Positions 48,801 to 62,389 are shown, numbered from the stretch's first letter. The stretch is 64,000 bases of DNA from Amblyomma americanum (GCF_052857255.1 NC_135504.1:146718121-146782120), one strand, 5' to 3'. Translations and numbers: made by a program. Notes: a model not told the origin generated them from the letters alone.

Positions 48801-50003
48801 GCACGAATACATGCTTTTCGCGCAGTTATAAGAAAAAAAGTTTAGACGCGTATCAGAGGAACACTTGTAAAACCGATGTGTTGTGATTTCGCTCGTTTCG
48901 GTCTAAAACAGATTGTTTCGTTGTGTTAAGTAAGAATACATGCTTTTCGCGCAGTTATAAGAGAAAAAGTTTTGACGCGTATCAGAGGAACACTTGTAAA
49001 ACCGATGTGTTGTGATTTAGCTCGTTTCGGTCTAAAACAGCTTGTTTCGCTGTATTAAGCAAGAATACATGCTTTTCGCGCAGTTATAAGAGAAAAAGTT
49101 TTGACGCGTGTCACAGGGACACTTGTAAAACCGATGTGTTGTGATTTAGCTCGTTTCGGTCTAAAACAGCTTGTTTCGCTGTATTAAGCAAGAATACATG
49201 CTTTTCGCGCAGTTATAAGAGAAAAAGTTTTGACGCGTGTCACAGGGACACTTGTAAAACCGATGTGTTCAGATTTACCTCGTTTCGGTCTAAAACAGCT
49301 TGTTTCGTTGAACTAAGCACGAATGCATGCTTTTCGCGCAGTTATAAGAGAAAAAAAGTTTTGACGCGTATCAGCGAAACACTTGTAAAACCGATGTGTT
49401 GTGATTTAGCTCGTTTCATTCTAAAACAGCTTGTTTCGCTGTATTAAGCAAGAATACGTGCTTTTAGCGCAGTTATAAGAGAAAAAAGTTTTGACGCGTG
49501 TCACAGGGACACGTGTAAAACCGATGTGTTCAGATATAGCTCGTTTTGGTATAAAACAGCTTGTTTCGTTGTTTTAAGCACGAATACATGCTTTTCGCGC
49601 AGTTATAGAAGAAAAACCTTTGACGCTTATTAGAGAGACACTTGTAAAACCGATGTGTTCAGATTTAGCTCATCTCGGTCTAAAACAGCTTGTTTCGTTG
49701 TATTAAGCACGAATACATGCTTTTCGCGCAGTTATAAGAGAAAAAGTTTTGACGAATATCACGTGGACACTTGTAAAACCGATGTGTTGTGATTTAGCTC
49801 GTTTCGGTCTAAAACAGCTTGTTTCGCTGTATTAAGCAAGAATACATGCTTTTCGCGCAGTTATAAGAGAAAAAGTTTTGACGCGTGTCATAGGGACACT
49901 TGTAAAACCGATGTGTTGTGATTTAGCTCGTTTCGGTCTAAAACAGCTTGTTTCGTTGTATTAAGCAAGAATACATGCTTTTCGCGCAGTTATAAGAGAA
50001 AAA
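45107..50003 (+). repeat. 4,897-bp tandem duplication, left unit
   Basis: Thirty-eight monomers recur at +4,897. All rare markers tested are shared and no difference was found: GTGATTAACTCG (45150), CTTTAAAGGCG (46140), AAGAAGAAAAG near 46258, GACTCGTGTC near 47423, GTTTCCCTG near 47881, GACGCTTGTC near 47940, TTAAGTAAG near 48926, CTTTTAGCGC near 49461. The unit is a chimera. Up to about 46240 it resembles 44069-45876 and 56222-57330. From there on it resembles 35163-39226. Confidence 0.9.
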
Positions 50004-53000
50004 GTTTTGACGCGTATCAGAGGAACACTTGTAAAACCGATGTTTTGTGATTAACTCGTTTCGGTCTAAAACAGCTTGTTTCGCTGTATTAAGCAAGAAT
50101 ACGTGCTTTTCGCGCAGTTATAAGAGAAAAAGTTTTGACGCGTGTCACAGGGACACGTGTAAAACCGATGTGTTCAGATATAGCTCGTTTTGGTATAAAA
50201 CAGCTTGTTTCGTTGTTTTAAGCACGAATACATGCTTTTCGCGCAGTTATAGAAGAAAACTTTTGACGCGTATTAGAGAGACACTTGTAAAACCGATGTG
50301 TTGTGATTTAGCTCGCTTCGGTCTAAAACAGCTTGTTTCGCTGTATTAAGCAAGAATACGTGCTTTTCGCGCAGTTATAAGAGAAAAAGTTGTGACGCGT
50401 GTCACAGGGACACTTGTAAAACCGATGTGTTCAGATTTAGCTCGTTTCGGTCTAAAACAGCTTGTTTCGCTGTATTAAGCAGGAATACATGCTTTTCGCG
50501 CAGTTATAAGAGAAAAAGTTTTAAAGGCGTGTCACAGGGACACTTGTAAAACCGATGTGTTCAGATTTACCCCGTTTCGGTCTAAAACAGCTTGTTTCGT
50601 TAGACTAAGCACGAATACATGCTTTTCGCGCAGTTATAAGAGAAAAAAGTTTTGACGCGTATCAGAGGAACACTTGCAAAACCGATGTGTTGTGATTTAG
50701 CTCGTTTCAGTCTAAAACAGCTTGTTTCGCTGTATTAAGCAAGAATACGTGCTTTTCGCGCAGTTATAAGAGAAAACGTTTTGACGCGTGTCACAGGGAC
50801 ACTTGTAAAACCGATGTGTTCAGATCTAGCTCGTTTTGGTGTAAAACAGCTTGTTTCGTTGTATTAGGCACGAATACATGCTTTTCGCGCAGTTATAAGA
50901 GAAAAAGTTGTGACGCGTGTCACAGGGACACTTGTAAAACCGATGTGTTCAGATTTAGCTCGTTTCGGTCTAAAACAGCTTGTTTCGCTGTATTAAGCAG
51001 GAATACATGCTTTTCGCGCAGTTATAAGAGAAAAAGCTTTAAAGGCGTGTCACAGGGACACTTGTAAAACCGATGTGTTCAGATTTACCCCGTTTCGGTC
51101 TAAAACAGCTTGTTTCGTTAGACTAAGCACGAATACATGCTTTTCGCGCAGTTATAAGAAGAAAAGTTTTGACGCGTATCAGAGGAACACTTGTAAAACC
51201 GATGTGTTGTGATTTAGCTCGTTTTGGTATAAAACAGCTTGTTTCGCTGTATTAAGCAAGAATACGTGCTTTTCGCGCAGTTATAGGAGAAAAAGTTTTG
51301 ACGCGTGTCACAGGGACACTTGTAAAACCGATGTGTTCAGATCTAGCTCATTTTGGTGTAAAACAGCTTGTTTCGTTGTATTAAGCAAGAATGCATGCTT
51401 TTCGCGCAGTTATAAGAGAAAAAGTTTAGACGCGTATCAGAGGAACACTTGTAAAACCGATGTGTTGTGATTTAGCTCGTTTCGGTCTAAAACAGCTTGT
51501 TTCGTTGTATTAAGCAAGAATACATGCTTTTCGCGCAGTTATAAGAGAAAAAGTTTTGACGCGTATCAGAGGAACACTTGTAAAACCGATGTGTTGTGAT
51601 TTAGCTCGTTTCGGTCTAAAACAGCTTGTTTCGCTGTATTAAGCAAGAATACATGCTTTTCGCGCAGTTATTAGAGAAAAAGTTTTGACAACTTGTAATA
51701 CCGATGTGTTGTGATTTGGCTCGTTTCGGTCTAAAACAGCTTGTTTCGTTGTATTAAGCAAGTATACATGCTTTTCGCGCAGTTATAAGAGAAAAAGATT
51801 TGACGCGTATCAGAGGAACACTTGTAAAGCCGATGTGTTGTGATTTAGCTCGTTTCGGTCTAAAACAGCTTGTTTCGCTGTATTAAGCAGGAATACATGC
51901 TTTTCGCGCAGTTATAAGAGAAAAAGTTTTAAAGGCGTGTCACAGAGACACTTGTAAAACCGATGTGTTGTGATTTAGCTCGTTTCGGTCTAAAACAGCT
52001 TGTTTCGCTGTATTAAGCAAGAATACGTGCTTTTCGCGCAGTTATAAGAGAAAAAGTTTTGACGCGTGTCACAGGGACACGTGTAAAACCGACGTGTTAA
52101 GATCTAGCTCGTTTCGGTCTAAAACAACTTGATTCGTTGTATTAAGCACGAATACATGCTTTTCGCGCAGTTATAGAAGAAAAACTTTTGACGCGTATTA
52201 GAGAGACACTTGTAAAACCGATGTGTTGTGATTTAGCTCGTTTCGGTCTAAAACAGCTTGTTTCGCTGAATTAAGCAAGAATACATGCTTTTCGCGCAGG
52301 TATAAGAGAAAAAGTTTTGACTCGTGTCACAGGGACACTTGTAAAACCGATGTGTTGTGATTTAACTCGTTTCGGTCTAAAACAGCTTGTTTCGTTGGAC
52401 TAAGCAGGAATACATGCTTTTCGCGCAGTTATAAGAGAAAAAAAGTTTTGACGCGTATCAGAGGAACACTTGTAAAACCGATGTTTTGTGATTTAGCTCG
52501 TTTCGGTCTAAAACAGCTTGTTTCGCTGTATTAAGCAAGAATACGTGCTTTTCGCGCAGTTATAAGAGAAAAAGTTTTGACGCGTGTCACAGGGACACGT
52601 GTAAAACCGATGTGTTCAGATATAGCTCGTTTTGGTATAAAACAGCTTGTTTCGTTGTTTTAAGCACGAATACATGCTTTTCGCGCAGTTATAGAAGAAA
52701 AACTTTTGACGCGTATTAGAGAGACACTTGTAAAACCGATGTGTTGTGATTTAGCTCGTTTCGGTCTAAAACAGCTTGTTTCCCTGTATTAAGCAAGAAT
52801 ACATGCTTTTCGCGCAGGTATAAGAGAAAAAGTTTTGACGCTTGTCACAGGGACACTTGTAAAACCGATGTGTTCAAATTTAGCTCGTTTCGGTCTAAAA
52901 CAACTTGTTTCGTTGTATTAAGCACGAATACATGCTTTTCGCGCAGTTATAAGAGAAAAAAGTTTTGACGCGTATCAGAGGAAGACTTGTAAAACCGATG

Positions 53001-54942
53001 TGTTGTGATTTAGCTCGTTTTGGTCTAAAACAGCTTGTTTCGCTGTATTAAGCAAGAATACGTGCTTTTCGCGCAGTTATAAGAGAAAAAGTTTTGACGC
53101 GTGTCACAGGGACACTTGTAAAACCGATGTGTTCAGATCTAGCTCGTTTTGGTGTAAAACAGCTTGTTTCGTTGTATTAAGCACGAATACATGCTTTTCG
53201 CGCAGGTATAAGAGAAAAAGTTTAGACGCGTATCAGAGGAACACTTGTAAAACCGATGTGTTGTGATTTAGCTCGTTTCGGTCTAAAACAGCTTGTTTCG
53301 TTGTATTAAGCAAGAATACATGCTTTTCGCGCAGTTATAAGAGAAAAAGTTTTGACGCGTATCAGAGGAACACTTGTAAAACCGATGTGTTGTGATTTAG
53401 CTCGTTTCGGTCTAAAACAGCTTGTTTCGCTGTATTAAGCAAGAATACATGCTTTTCGCGCAGTTATTAGAGAAAAAGTTTTGACGAGTATCACGTGGAA
53501 CAATTGTAATACCGATGTGTTGTGATTTGGCTCGTTTCGGTCTAAAACAGCTTGTTTCGCTGTATTAAGCAAGAATACATGCTTTTCGCGCAGTTATAAG
53601 AGAAAAAGTTTTGACGCGTGTCACAGGGACACTGGTAAAATCGATGTGTTCAGATTTAGCTCGTTTCGGTCTAAAACAGCTTGTTTCGTCGTATTAAGCA
53701 CGAATACATGCTTTTCGCGCAGTTATAAGAAAAAAAGTTTAGACGCGTATCAGAGGAACACTTGTAAAACCGATGTGTTGTGATTTCGCTCGTTTCGGTC
53801 TAAAACAGATTGTTTCGTTGTGTTAAGTAAGAATACATGCTTTTCGCGCAGTTATAAGAGAAAAAGTTTTGACGCGTATCAGAGGAACACTTGTAAAACC
53901 GATGTGTTGTGATTTAGCTCGTTTCGGTCTAAAACAGCTTGTTTCGCTGTATTAAGCAAGAATACATGCTTTTCGCGCAGTTATAAGAGAAAAAGTTTTG
54001 ACGCGTGTCACAGGGACACTTGTAAAACCGATGTGTTGTGATTTAGCTCGTTTCGGTCTAAAACAGCTTGTTTCGCTGTATTAAGCAAGAATACATGCTT
54101 TTCGCGCAGTTATAAGAGAAAAAGTTTTGACGCGTGTCACAGGGACACTTGTAAAACCGATGTGTTCAGATTTACCTCGTTTCGGTCTAAAACAGCTTGT
54201 TTCGTTGAACTAAGCACGAATGCATGCTTTTCGCGCAGTTATAAGAGAAAAAAAGTTTTGACGCGTATCAGCGAAACACTTGTAAAACCGATGTGTTGTG
54301 ATTTAGCTCGTTTCATTCTAAAACAGCTTGTTTCGCTGTATTAAGCAAGAATACGTGCTTTTAGCGCAGTTATAAGAGAAAAAAGTTTTGACGCGTGTCA
54401 CAGGGACACGTGTAAAACCGATGTGTTCAGATATAGCTCGTTTTGGTATAAAACAGCTTGTTTCGTTGTTTTAAGCACGAATACATGCTTTTCGCGCAGT
54501 TATAGAAGAAAAACCTTTGACGCTTATTAGAGAGACACTTGTAAAACCGATGTGTTCAGATTTAGCTCATCTCGGTCTAAAACAGCTTGTTTCGTTGTAT
54601 TAAGCACGAATACATGCTTTTCGCGCAGTTATAAGAGAAAAAGTTTTGACGAATATCACGTGGACACTTGTAAAACCGATGTGTTGTGATTTAGCTCGTT
54701 TCGGTCTAAAACAGCTTGTTTCGCTGTATTAAGCAAGAATACATGCTTTTCGCGCAGTTATAAGAGAAAAAGTTTTGACGCGTGTCATAGGGACACTTGT
54801 AAAACCGATGTGTTGTGATTTAGCTCGTTTCGGTCTAAAACAGCTTGTTTCGTTGTATTAAGCAAGAATACATGCTTTTCGCGCAGTTATAAGAGAAAAA
54901 GTTTTGACGCGTATCAGAGGAACACTTGTAAAACCGATGTGT
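50004..54942 (+). repeat. 4,897-bp tandem duplication, right unit
   Basis: Second copy of 45107-50003. The junction lies after a five-A tract near 50000, matching the far end, and before GATGTTTTG near 50040, matching the start. The match ends near 54942, where this copy continues with GTGTTGTGATTTAG and CTGTATTAACCAAG. Confidence 0.9.
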
Positions 54943-57335
54943 TGTGATTTAGCTCGTTTCGGTCTAAAACAGCTTGTTTCGCTGTATTAACCAAGAATAC
55001 ATGCTTTTCGCGCAGTTATAAGAAAAAAAGTTTAGACGCGTATCAGAGGAACACTTGTAAAACCGAAGTGTTGTGATTTAGCTCGTTTCGGTCTAAAACA
55101 GCTTGTTTCGTTGTATTAAGCAAGAATACATGCTTTTCGCGCAGTTATAAGATAAAAAGTTTTGACGCGTATCAGAGGAACACTTGTAAAACCGATGTGT
55201 TGTGATTTAGCTCGTTTCGGTCTAAAACAGCTTGTTTCGCTGTATTAAGCAAGAATACATGCTTTTCGCGCAGTTATAAGAGAAAAAAGTTTTGACGCGT
55301 GTCACAGGGACACTTGTAAAACCGATGCGTTCAGATACAACTCGTTTCGGTCTAAAGCAGCTTGTTTCGTTTTATTAAGCACGAATACATGCTTTTCGCG
55401 CAGTTATAAGAGAAAAAGTTTTGACACTTGTAATACCGATGTGTTGTGATTTGGCTCGTTTCGGTCTAAAACAGCTTGTTTCGTTGTATTAAGCAAGTAT
55501 ACATGCTTTTCGCGCAGTTATAAGAGAAAAAGATTTGACGCGTATCAGAGGAACACTTGTAAAGCCGATGTGTTGTGATTTAGCTCGTTTCGGTCTAAAA
55601 CAGCTTGTTTCGCTGTATTAAGCAGGAATACATGCTTTTCGCGCAGTTATAAGAGAAAAATTTTTAAAGGCGTGTCACAGAGACACTTGTAAAACCGATG
55701 TGTTGTGATTTAGCTCGTTTCGGTCTAAAACAGCTTATTTCGCTGTATTAAGCAAGAATACGTGCTTTTCGCGCAGTTATAAGAGAAAAAGTTTTGACGC
55801 GTGTCACAGGGACACGTGTAAAACCGACGTGTTCAGATCTAGCTCGTTTCGGTCTAAAACAACTTGATTCGTTGTATTAAGCACGAATACATGCTTTTCG
55901 CGCAGTTATAGAAGAAAAACGTTTGACGCGTATTAGAGAGACACTTGTAAAACCGATGTGTTGTGATTTAGCTCGTTTCGGTCTAAAACAGCTTGTTTCG
56001 CTGTATTAAGCAAGAATACATGCTTTTCGCGCAGGTATAAGAGAAAAAGTTTTGACGCGTGTCACAGGGACACTTGTAAACCGATGTGTTGTGATTTAAC
56101 TCGTTTCGGTCTAAAACAGCTTGTTTCGTTGGACTAAGCAGGAATACATGCTTTTCGCGCAGTTATAAGAGAAAAAAAGTTTTGACGCGTATCAGAGGAA
56201 CACTTGTAAAACCGATGTTTTGTGATTAACTCGTTTCGGTCTAAAACAGCTTGTTTCGCTGTATTAAGCAAGAATACGTGCTTTTCGCGCAGTTATAAGA
56301 GAAAAAGTTTTGACGCGTGTCACAGGGACACGTGTAAAACCGACGTGTTCAGATATAGCTCGTTTTGGTATAAAACAGCTTGTTTCGTTGTTTTAAGCAC
56401 GAATACATGCTTTTCGCGCAGTTATAGAAGAAAACTTTTGACGCGTATTAGAGAGACACTTGTAAAACCGATGTGTTGTGATTTAGCTCGCTTCGGTCTA
56501 AAACAGCTTGTTTCGCTGTATTAAGCAAGAATACGTGCTTTTCGCGCAGTTATAAGAGAAAAAGTTGTGACGCGTGTCACAGGGACACTTGTAAAACCGA
56601 TGTGTTCAGATTTAGCTCGTTTCGGTCTAAAACAGCTTGTTTCGCTGTATTAAGCAGGAATACATGCTTTTCGCGCAGTTATAAGAGAAAAAGTTTTAAA
56701 GGCGTGTCACAGGGACACTTGTAAAACCGATGTGTTCAGATTTACCCCGTTTCGGTCTAAAACAGCTTGTTTCGTTAGACTAAGCACGAATACATGCTTT
56801 TCGCGCAGTTATAACAGAAAAAAGTTTTGACGCGTATCAGAGGAACACTTGTAAAACCGATGTGTTGTGATTTAGCTCGTTTCAGTCTAAAACAGCTTGT
56901 TTCGCTGTATTAAGCAAGAATACGTGCTTTTCGCGCAGTTATAAGAGAAAAAGTTTTGACGCGTGTCACAGGGACACTTGTAAAACCGATGTGTTCAGAT
57001 CTAGCTCGTTTTGGTGTAAAACAGCTTGTTTCGCTGTATTAGGCACGAATACATGCTTTTCGCGCAGTTATAAGAGAAAAAGTTGTGACGCGTGTCACAG
57101 GGACACTTGTAAAACCGATGTGTTCAGATTTAGCTCGTTTCGGTCTAAAACAGCTTGTTTCGCTGTATTAAGCAGGAATACATGCTTTTCGCGCAGTTAT
57201 AAGAGAAAAAGCTTTAAAGGCGTGTCACAGGGACACTTGTAAAACCGATGTGTTCAGATTTACCCCGTTTCGGTCTAAAACAGCTTGTTTCGTTAGACTA
57301 AGCACGAATACATGCTTTTCGCGCAGTTATAAGAG
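54943..57335 (+). repeat. Copy of the 42.97-46.26 kb region, lacking the 904-bp duplication
   Basis: From AACCAAGAATAC near 54989 the order follows 43013 onward at offset 11,976. This includes the 15-bp-deletion monomer (55419 against 43443), the AATTTTTAAAGG monomer, AACAGCTTATTTCG and the GTGATTAACTCG monomer. After the point where the left side has its 904-bp repeat, the offset is 11,072. Small differences include CTAAAGCAGC near 55354, GTTATAACAG near 56812 and CACTTGTAAAACC instead of CACTTGCAAAACC. The match ends inside a monomer near 57335. Confidence 0.83.
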
Positions 57336-57541
57336 AAAAAAGTTTTGACGCGTATCAGAGGCACACGTGTAAAACCGATGTGTTGTGATTTAGCTCGTTT
57401 CGGTCTAAAACAGCTTGTTTCGCTGTATTAAGCAAGAATACGTGCTTTTCGCGCAGTTATAAGAGAAAAAGATTTGACGCGTGTCACAGGGACACTTGTA
57501 AAACCGATGTGTTCAGATCTAGCTCGTTTTGGTGTAAAACA
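57336..57541 (+). repeat. Junction into the 11-mer higher-order repeat
   Basis: Here the array switches from the 42-46-kb subfamily to the 11-mer family. The monomer starts with GTTAGACTAAGCACG, without the 8-bp duplication. It then carries AGGCACACGTG, the mark of the tenth monomer of the 11-mer, and is followed by an eleventh-type monomer (GATTTGACGCG, AGATCTAGCTCGTTTTGG). It is a hybrid monomer made by exchange between subfamilies. Confidence 0.75.
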
Positions 57542-58941
57542 GCTTGTTTCGTTGTATTAGGCACGAATACATGCTTTTCGCGCAGTTATAAGAGAAAAAG
57601 TTTAGACGCGTATCAGAGGAACACTTGTAAAACCGATGTGTTGTGATTTAGCTCGTTTCGGTCTAAAACAGCTTGTTTCGTTGTATTAAGCAAGAATACA
57701 TGCTTTTCGCGCAGTTATAAGAGAAACAGTTTTGACGCGTATCAGAGGAACACTTGTAAAACCGATGTGTTGTGATTTAGCTCGTTTCGGTCTAAAACAG
57801 CTTGTTTCGCGCAGTTATAAGAGAAAAAGTTTTGACGCGTGTCACAGGGACACTTGTAAAACCGATGTGTTCAGATTTACCTCGTTTCGGTCTAAAACAG
57901 CTTGTTTCGCTTTATTAAGCAAGAATACATGTTTTCGCGCAGTTATAAGAGAAAAAAGTTTTGAAGCGTATCAGAGGAACACTTGTAAAACCGATGTGTT
58001 GCGATTTAGCTCGTTTCGGTCTAAAACAGCTTGTTTCGCTGTATTAAGCAAGAATACATGCTTTTCGCGCAGTTATAAGAGAAAAAGTTTTGACGCGTGT
58101 CACAGGGACACTTGTAAAACCGATGTGTTGTGATTTAGCTCGTTTCGGTCTAAAGCAGCTTGTTTCGTTGTATTAAGCAAGAATACATGCTTTTCGCGCA
58201 GTTATAAGAGAAAAAGTTTTGACGCGTATCAGAGGAACACTTGTAAAACCGATGTGTTCAGATTTAGCTCGTTTCGGTCTAAAACAGCTTGTTTCGTTGT
58301 ATTGAGCACGAATACATGCCTTTCGCACAGTTATAAGAGAAAAAGTTTAGACGCGTATCAGAGGAACACTGGTAAAACCGATGTGTTGTGATTAACCTCG
58401 TTTCGGTCTAAAACAGCTTGTTTCGTTGTATTAAGCAAGAATACATGCTTTTCGCGCAGTTATAAGGGAAAAAGATTTGACGCGTATCAGAGGAACACTT
58501 GTAAAGCCGATGTGTTGTGATTTATCTCGATATCGGTCTAAAACAGCCCGTTTCGCTGTATTAAGCAGGAATACATTCTTTTCGCGCAGTTATAAGAGAA
58601 AAAGTTTTAAAGGCGTGTCACAGGGACACTTGTAAAACCGATGTGTTCAGATTTACCCCGTTTCGGTCTAAAACAGCTTGTTTCGTTCGACTAATAGACT
58701 AAACACGAATACATGCTTTTCGCGCAGTTATAAGAGAAAAAAGTTTTGACGCGTATCAGAGGCACACGTGTAAAACCGATGTGTTGTGATTTAGCTCGTT
58801 TCGGTCTAAAACAGCTTGTTTCGCTGTATTAAGCAAGAATACGTGCTTTTCGCGCAGTTATAAGAGAAAAAGATTTGCGCGTGTCACAGGGACACTTGTA
58901 AAACCGATGTGTTCAGATCTAGCTCGTTTTGGTGTAAAACA
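57542..58941 (+). repeat. 11-monomer higher-order repeat, right-hand copy 1 (1,400 bp)
   Basis: This corresponds to 1-1401 at +57,541, with the short monomer at 57800 and the 8-bp duplication near 58686. It is one base shorter because of a deletion in AGATTTGCGCGTG near 58877. Other private changes are CGCTTTATTAAG near 57909, CATGCCTTTCG near 58316 and CAGCCCGTTTCG near 58545. Confidence 0.9.
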
Positions 58942-60342
58942 GCTTGTTTCGTTGTATTAGGCACGAATACATGCTTTTCGTGCAGTTATAAGAGAAAAAG
59001 TTTAGACGCGTATCAGAGGAACACTTGTAAAACCGATGTGTTGTGATTTAGCTCGTTTCGGTCTAAAACAGCTTGTTTCGTTGTATTAAGCAAGAATACA
59101 TGCTTTTCGCGCAGTTATAAGAGAAAAAGTTTTGACGCGTATCAGAGGAACACTTGTAAAACCGATGTGTTGTGATTTAGCTCGTTTCGGTCTAAAACAG
59201 CTTGTTTCGCGCAGTTATAAGAGAAAAAGTTTTGACGCGTGTCACAGGGACACTTGTAAAACCGATGTGTTCAGATTTACCTCGTTTCGGTCTAAAACAG
59301 CTTGTTTCGCTGTATTAAGCAAGAATACATGTTTTCGCGCAGTTATAAGAGAAAAAAGTTTTGAAGCGTATCAGAGGAACACTTGTAAAACCGATGTGTT
59401 GCGATTTAGCTCGTTTCGGTCTAAAACAGCTTGTTTCGCTGTATTAAGCAAGAATACATGCTTTTCGCGCAGTTATAAGAGAAAAAGTTTTGACGCGTGT
59501 CACAGGGACACTTGTAAAACCGATGTGTTGTGATTTAGCTCGTTTCGGTCTAAAGCAGCTTGTTTCGTTGTATTAAGCAAGAATACATGCTTTTCGCGCA
59601 GTTATAAGAGAAAAAGTTTTGACGCGTATCAGAGGAACACTTGTAAAACCGATGTGTTCAGATTTAGCTCGTTTCGGTCTAAAACAGCTTGTTTCGTTGT
59701 ATTGAGCACGAATACATGCTTTTCGCACAGTTATAAGAGAAAAAGTTTAGACGCGTATCAGAGGAACACTGGTAAAACCGATGTGTTGTGATTAACCTCG
59801 TTTCGGTCTAAAACAGCTTGTTTCGTTGTATTAAGCAAGAATACATGCTTTTCGCGCAGTTATAAGGGAAAAAGATTTGACGCGTATCAGAGGAACACTT
59901 GTAAAGCCGATGTGTTGTGATTTATCTCGATATCGGTCTAAAACAGCCTGTTTCGCTGTATTAAGCAGGAATACATTCTTTTCGCGCAGTTATAAGAGAA
60001 AAAGTTTTAAAGGCGTGTCACAGGGACACTTGTAAAACCGATGTGTTCAGATTTACCCCGTTTCGGTCTAAAACAGCTTGTTTCGTTCGACTAATAGACT
60101 AAACACGAATACATGCTTTTCGCGCAGTTATAAGAGAAAAAAGTTTTGACGCATATCAGAGGAACACTTGTAAAACCGATGTGTTGTGATTTAGCTCGTT
60201 TCGGTCTAAAACAGCTTGTTTCGCTGTATTAAGCAAGAATACGTGCTTTTCGCGCAGTTATAAGAGAAAAAGTTTTGACGCGTGTCACAGGGACACTTGT
60301 AAAACCGATGTGTTTAGATCTAGCTCGTTTTGGTGTAAAACA
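58942..60342 (+). repeat. 11-monomer higher-order repeat, right-hand copy 2 (1,401 bp)
   Basis: This corresponds to 1402-2802 at +57,540, with the short monomer at 59200 and the duplication near 60086. It has the TTTAGATCTAG ending seen near 2774. It retains GAACACTTGTAAAGCC where 2351 has GAAAACTTGTTAAGCC. Confidence 0.9.
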
Positions 60343-62389
60343 GCTTGTTTCGTTGTATTAAGCACGAATACATGCTTTTCGCGCAGTTATAAGAGAAAAA
60401 GTTTAGACGCGTATCAGAGGAACACTTGTAAAACTGATGTGTTGTGATTTAGCTCGTTTCGGTCTAAAACAGCTTGTTTCGTTGTATTAAGCAAGAATAC
60501 ATGCTTTTCGCGCAGTTATAAGAGAAAAAGTTTTGACGCGTATCAGAGGAACACTTGTAAAACCGATGTGTTGTGATTTAGCTCGTTTGGGTCTAAAACA
60601 GCTTGTTTCGTTGTATTAAGCAAGAATACATGCTTTTCGCGCAGTTATAAGAGAAAAAGTTTTGACGCGTGTCACAGGGACACTTGTAAAACCGATGTGT
60701 TCAGATTTACCTCGTTTCGGTCTAAAACAGCTTGTTTCGCTGTATTAAGCAAGAATACATGCTTTTCGCGCAGTTATAAGAGAAAAAGTTTTGACGCGTG
60801 TCACAGGGACACTTGTAAAACCGATGTGTTGTGATTTAGCTCGTTTCGGTCTAAAACAGCTTGTTTCGTTGTATTAAGCAAGAATACATGCTTTTCGCGC
60901 AGTTATAAGAGAAAAAGTTTTGACGCGTATCAGAGGAACACTTGTAAAACCGATGTGTTGTGATTTAGCTCGTTTCGGTCTAAAACAGCTTGTTTCGCTG
61001 TATTAAGCAAGAATACATGCTTTTCGCGCAGTTATAAGAGAAAAAGTTTTGTCGCGTGTCACGGGACACTTGTAAAACCGATGTGTTCAGATTTAGCTCG
61101 TTTCGGTCTAAAACAACTTGTTTCGTTGTATTAAGCACGAATACATGCTTTTCGCGCAGTTATAAGAGAAAAAAGTTTTGACGCGTATCAGAGGAACACT
61201 TGTAAAACCGATGTGTTGTGATTTAGCTCGTTTCGGTCTAAAACAGCTTGTTTCGCGCAGTTATAAGAGAAAAAGTTTTGACGCGTGTCACAGGGACACT
61301 TGTAAAACCGATGTGTTCAGATTTACCTCGTTTCGGTCTAAAACAGCTTGTTTCGCTGTATTAAGCAAGAATACATGTTTTCGCGCAGTTATAAGAGAAA
61401 AAAGTTTTGAAGCGTATCAGAGGAACACTTGTAAAACCGATGTGTTGCGATTTAGCTCGTTTCGGTCTAAAACAGCTTGTTTCGCTGTATTAAGCAAGAA
61501 TACATGCTTTTCGCGCAGTTATAAGAGAAAAAGTTTTGACGCGTGTCACAGGGACACTTGTAAAACCGATGTGTTGTGATTTAGCTCGTTTCGGTCTAAA
61601 GCAGCTTGTTTTGTTGTATTAAGCAAGAATACATGCTTTTCGCGCAGTTATAAGAGAAAAAGTTTTGACGCGTATCAGAGGAACACTGGTAAAACCGATG
61701 TGTTCAGATTTAGCTCGTTTCGGTCTAAAACAGCTTGTTTCGTTGTATTGAGCACGAATACATGCTTTTCGCACAGTTATAAGAGAAAAAGTTTAGACGC
61801 GTATCAGAGGAACACTGGTAAAACCGATGTGTTGTGATTAACCTCGTTTCGGTCTAAAACAGCTTGTTTCGTTGTATTAAGCAAGAATACATGCTTTTCG
61901 CGCAGTTATAAGGGAAAAAAGATTTGACGCGTATCAGAGGAACACTTGTAAAGCCGATGTGTTGTGATTTATCTCGATATCGGTCTAAAACAGCCTGTTT
62001 CGCTGTTTTAAGCAGGAATACATTCTTTTCGCGCAGTTATAAGAGAAAAAGTTTTAAAGGCGTGTCACAGGGACACTTGTAAAACCGATGTGTTCAGATT
62101 TACCCCGTTTCGGTCTAAAACAGCTTGTTTCGTTCGACTAATAGACTAAACACGAATACATGCTTTTCGCGCAGTTATAAGAGAAAAAAGTTTTGACGCA
62201 TATCAGAGGAACACTTGTAAAACCGATGTGTTGTGATTTAGCTCGTTTCGGTCTAAAACAGCTTGTTTCGCTGTATTAAGCAAGAATACGTGCTTTTCGC
62301 GCAGTTATAAGAGAAAAAGTTTTGACGCGTGTCACAGGGACACTTGTAAAACCGATGTGTTTAGATCTAGCTCGTTTTGGTGTAAAACA
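60343..62389 (+). repeat. 16-monomer higher-order repeat, complete copy (2,047 bp)
   Basis: This is the counterpart of 2803-4766 but carries on to a normal eleventh-type monomer and into another TTTAGACGCG monomer at 62390. The sixteen-monomer order is therefore complete here. The short monomer is at 61246, exactly 2,046 bp after the one at 59200. One A is added in GGGAAAAAAGATTTG near 61911. The broken left-hand version is best explained by an exchange at about 4767. Confidence 0.87.
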
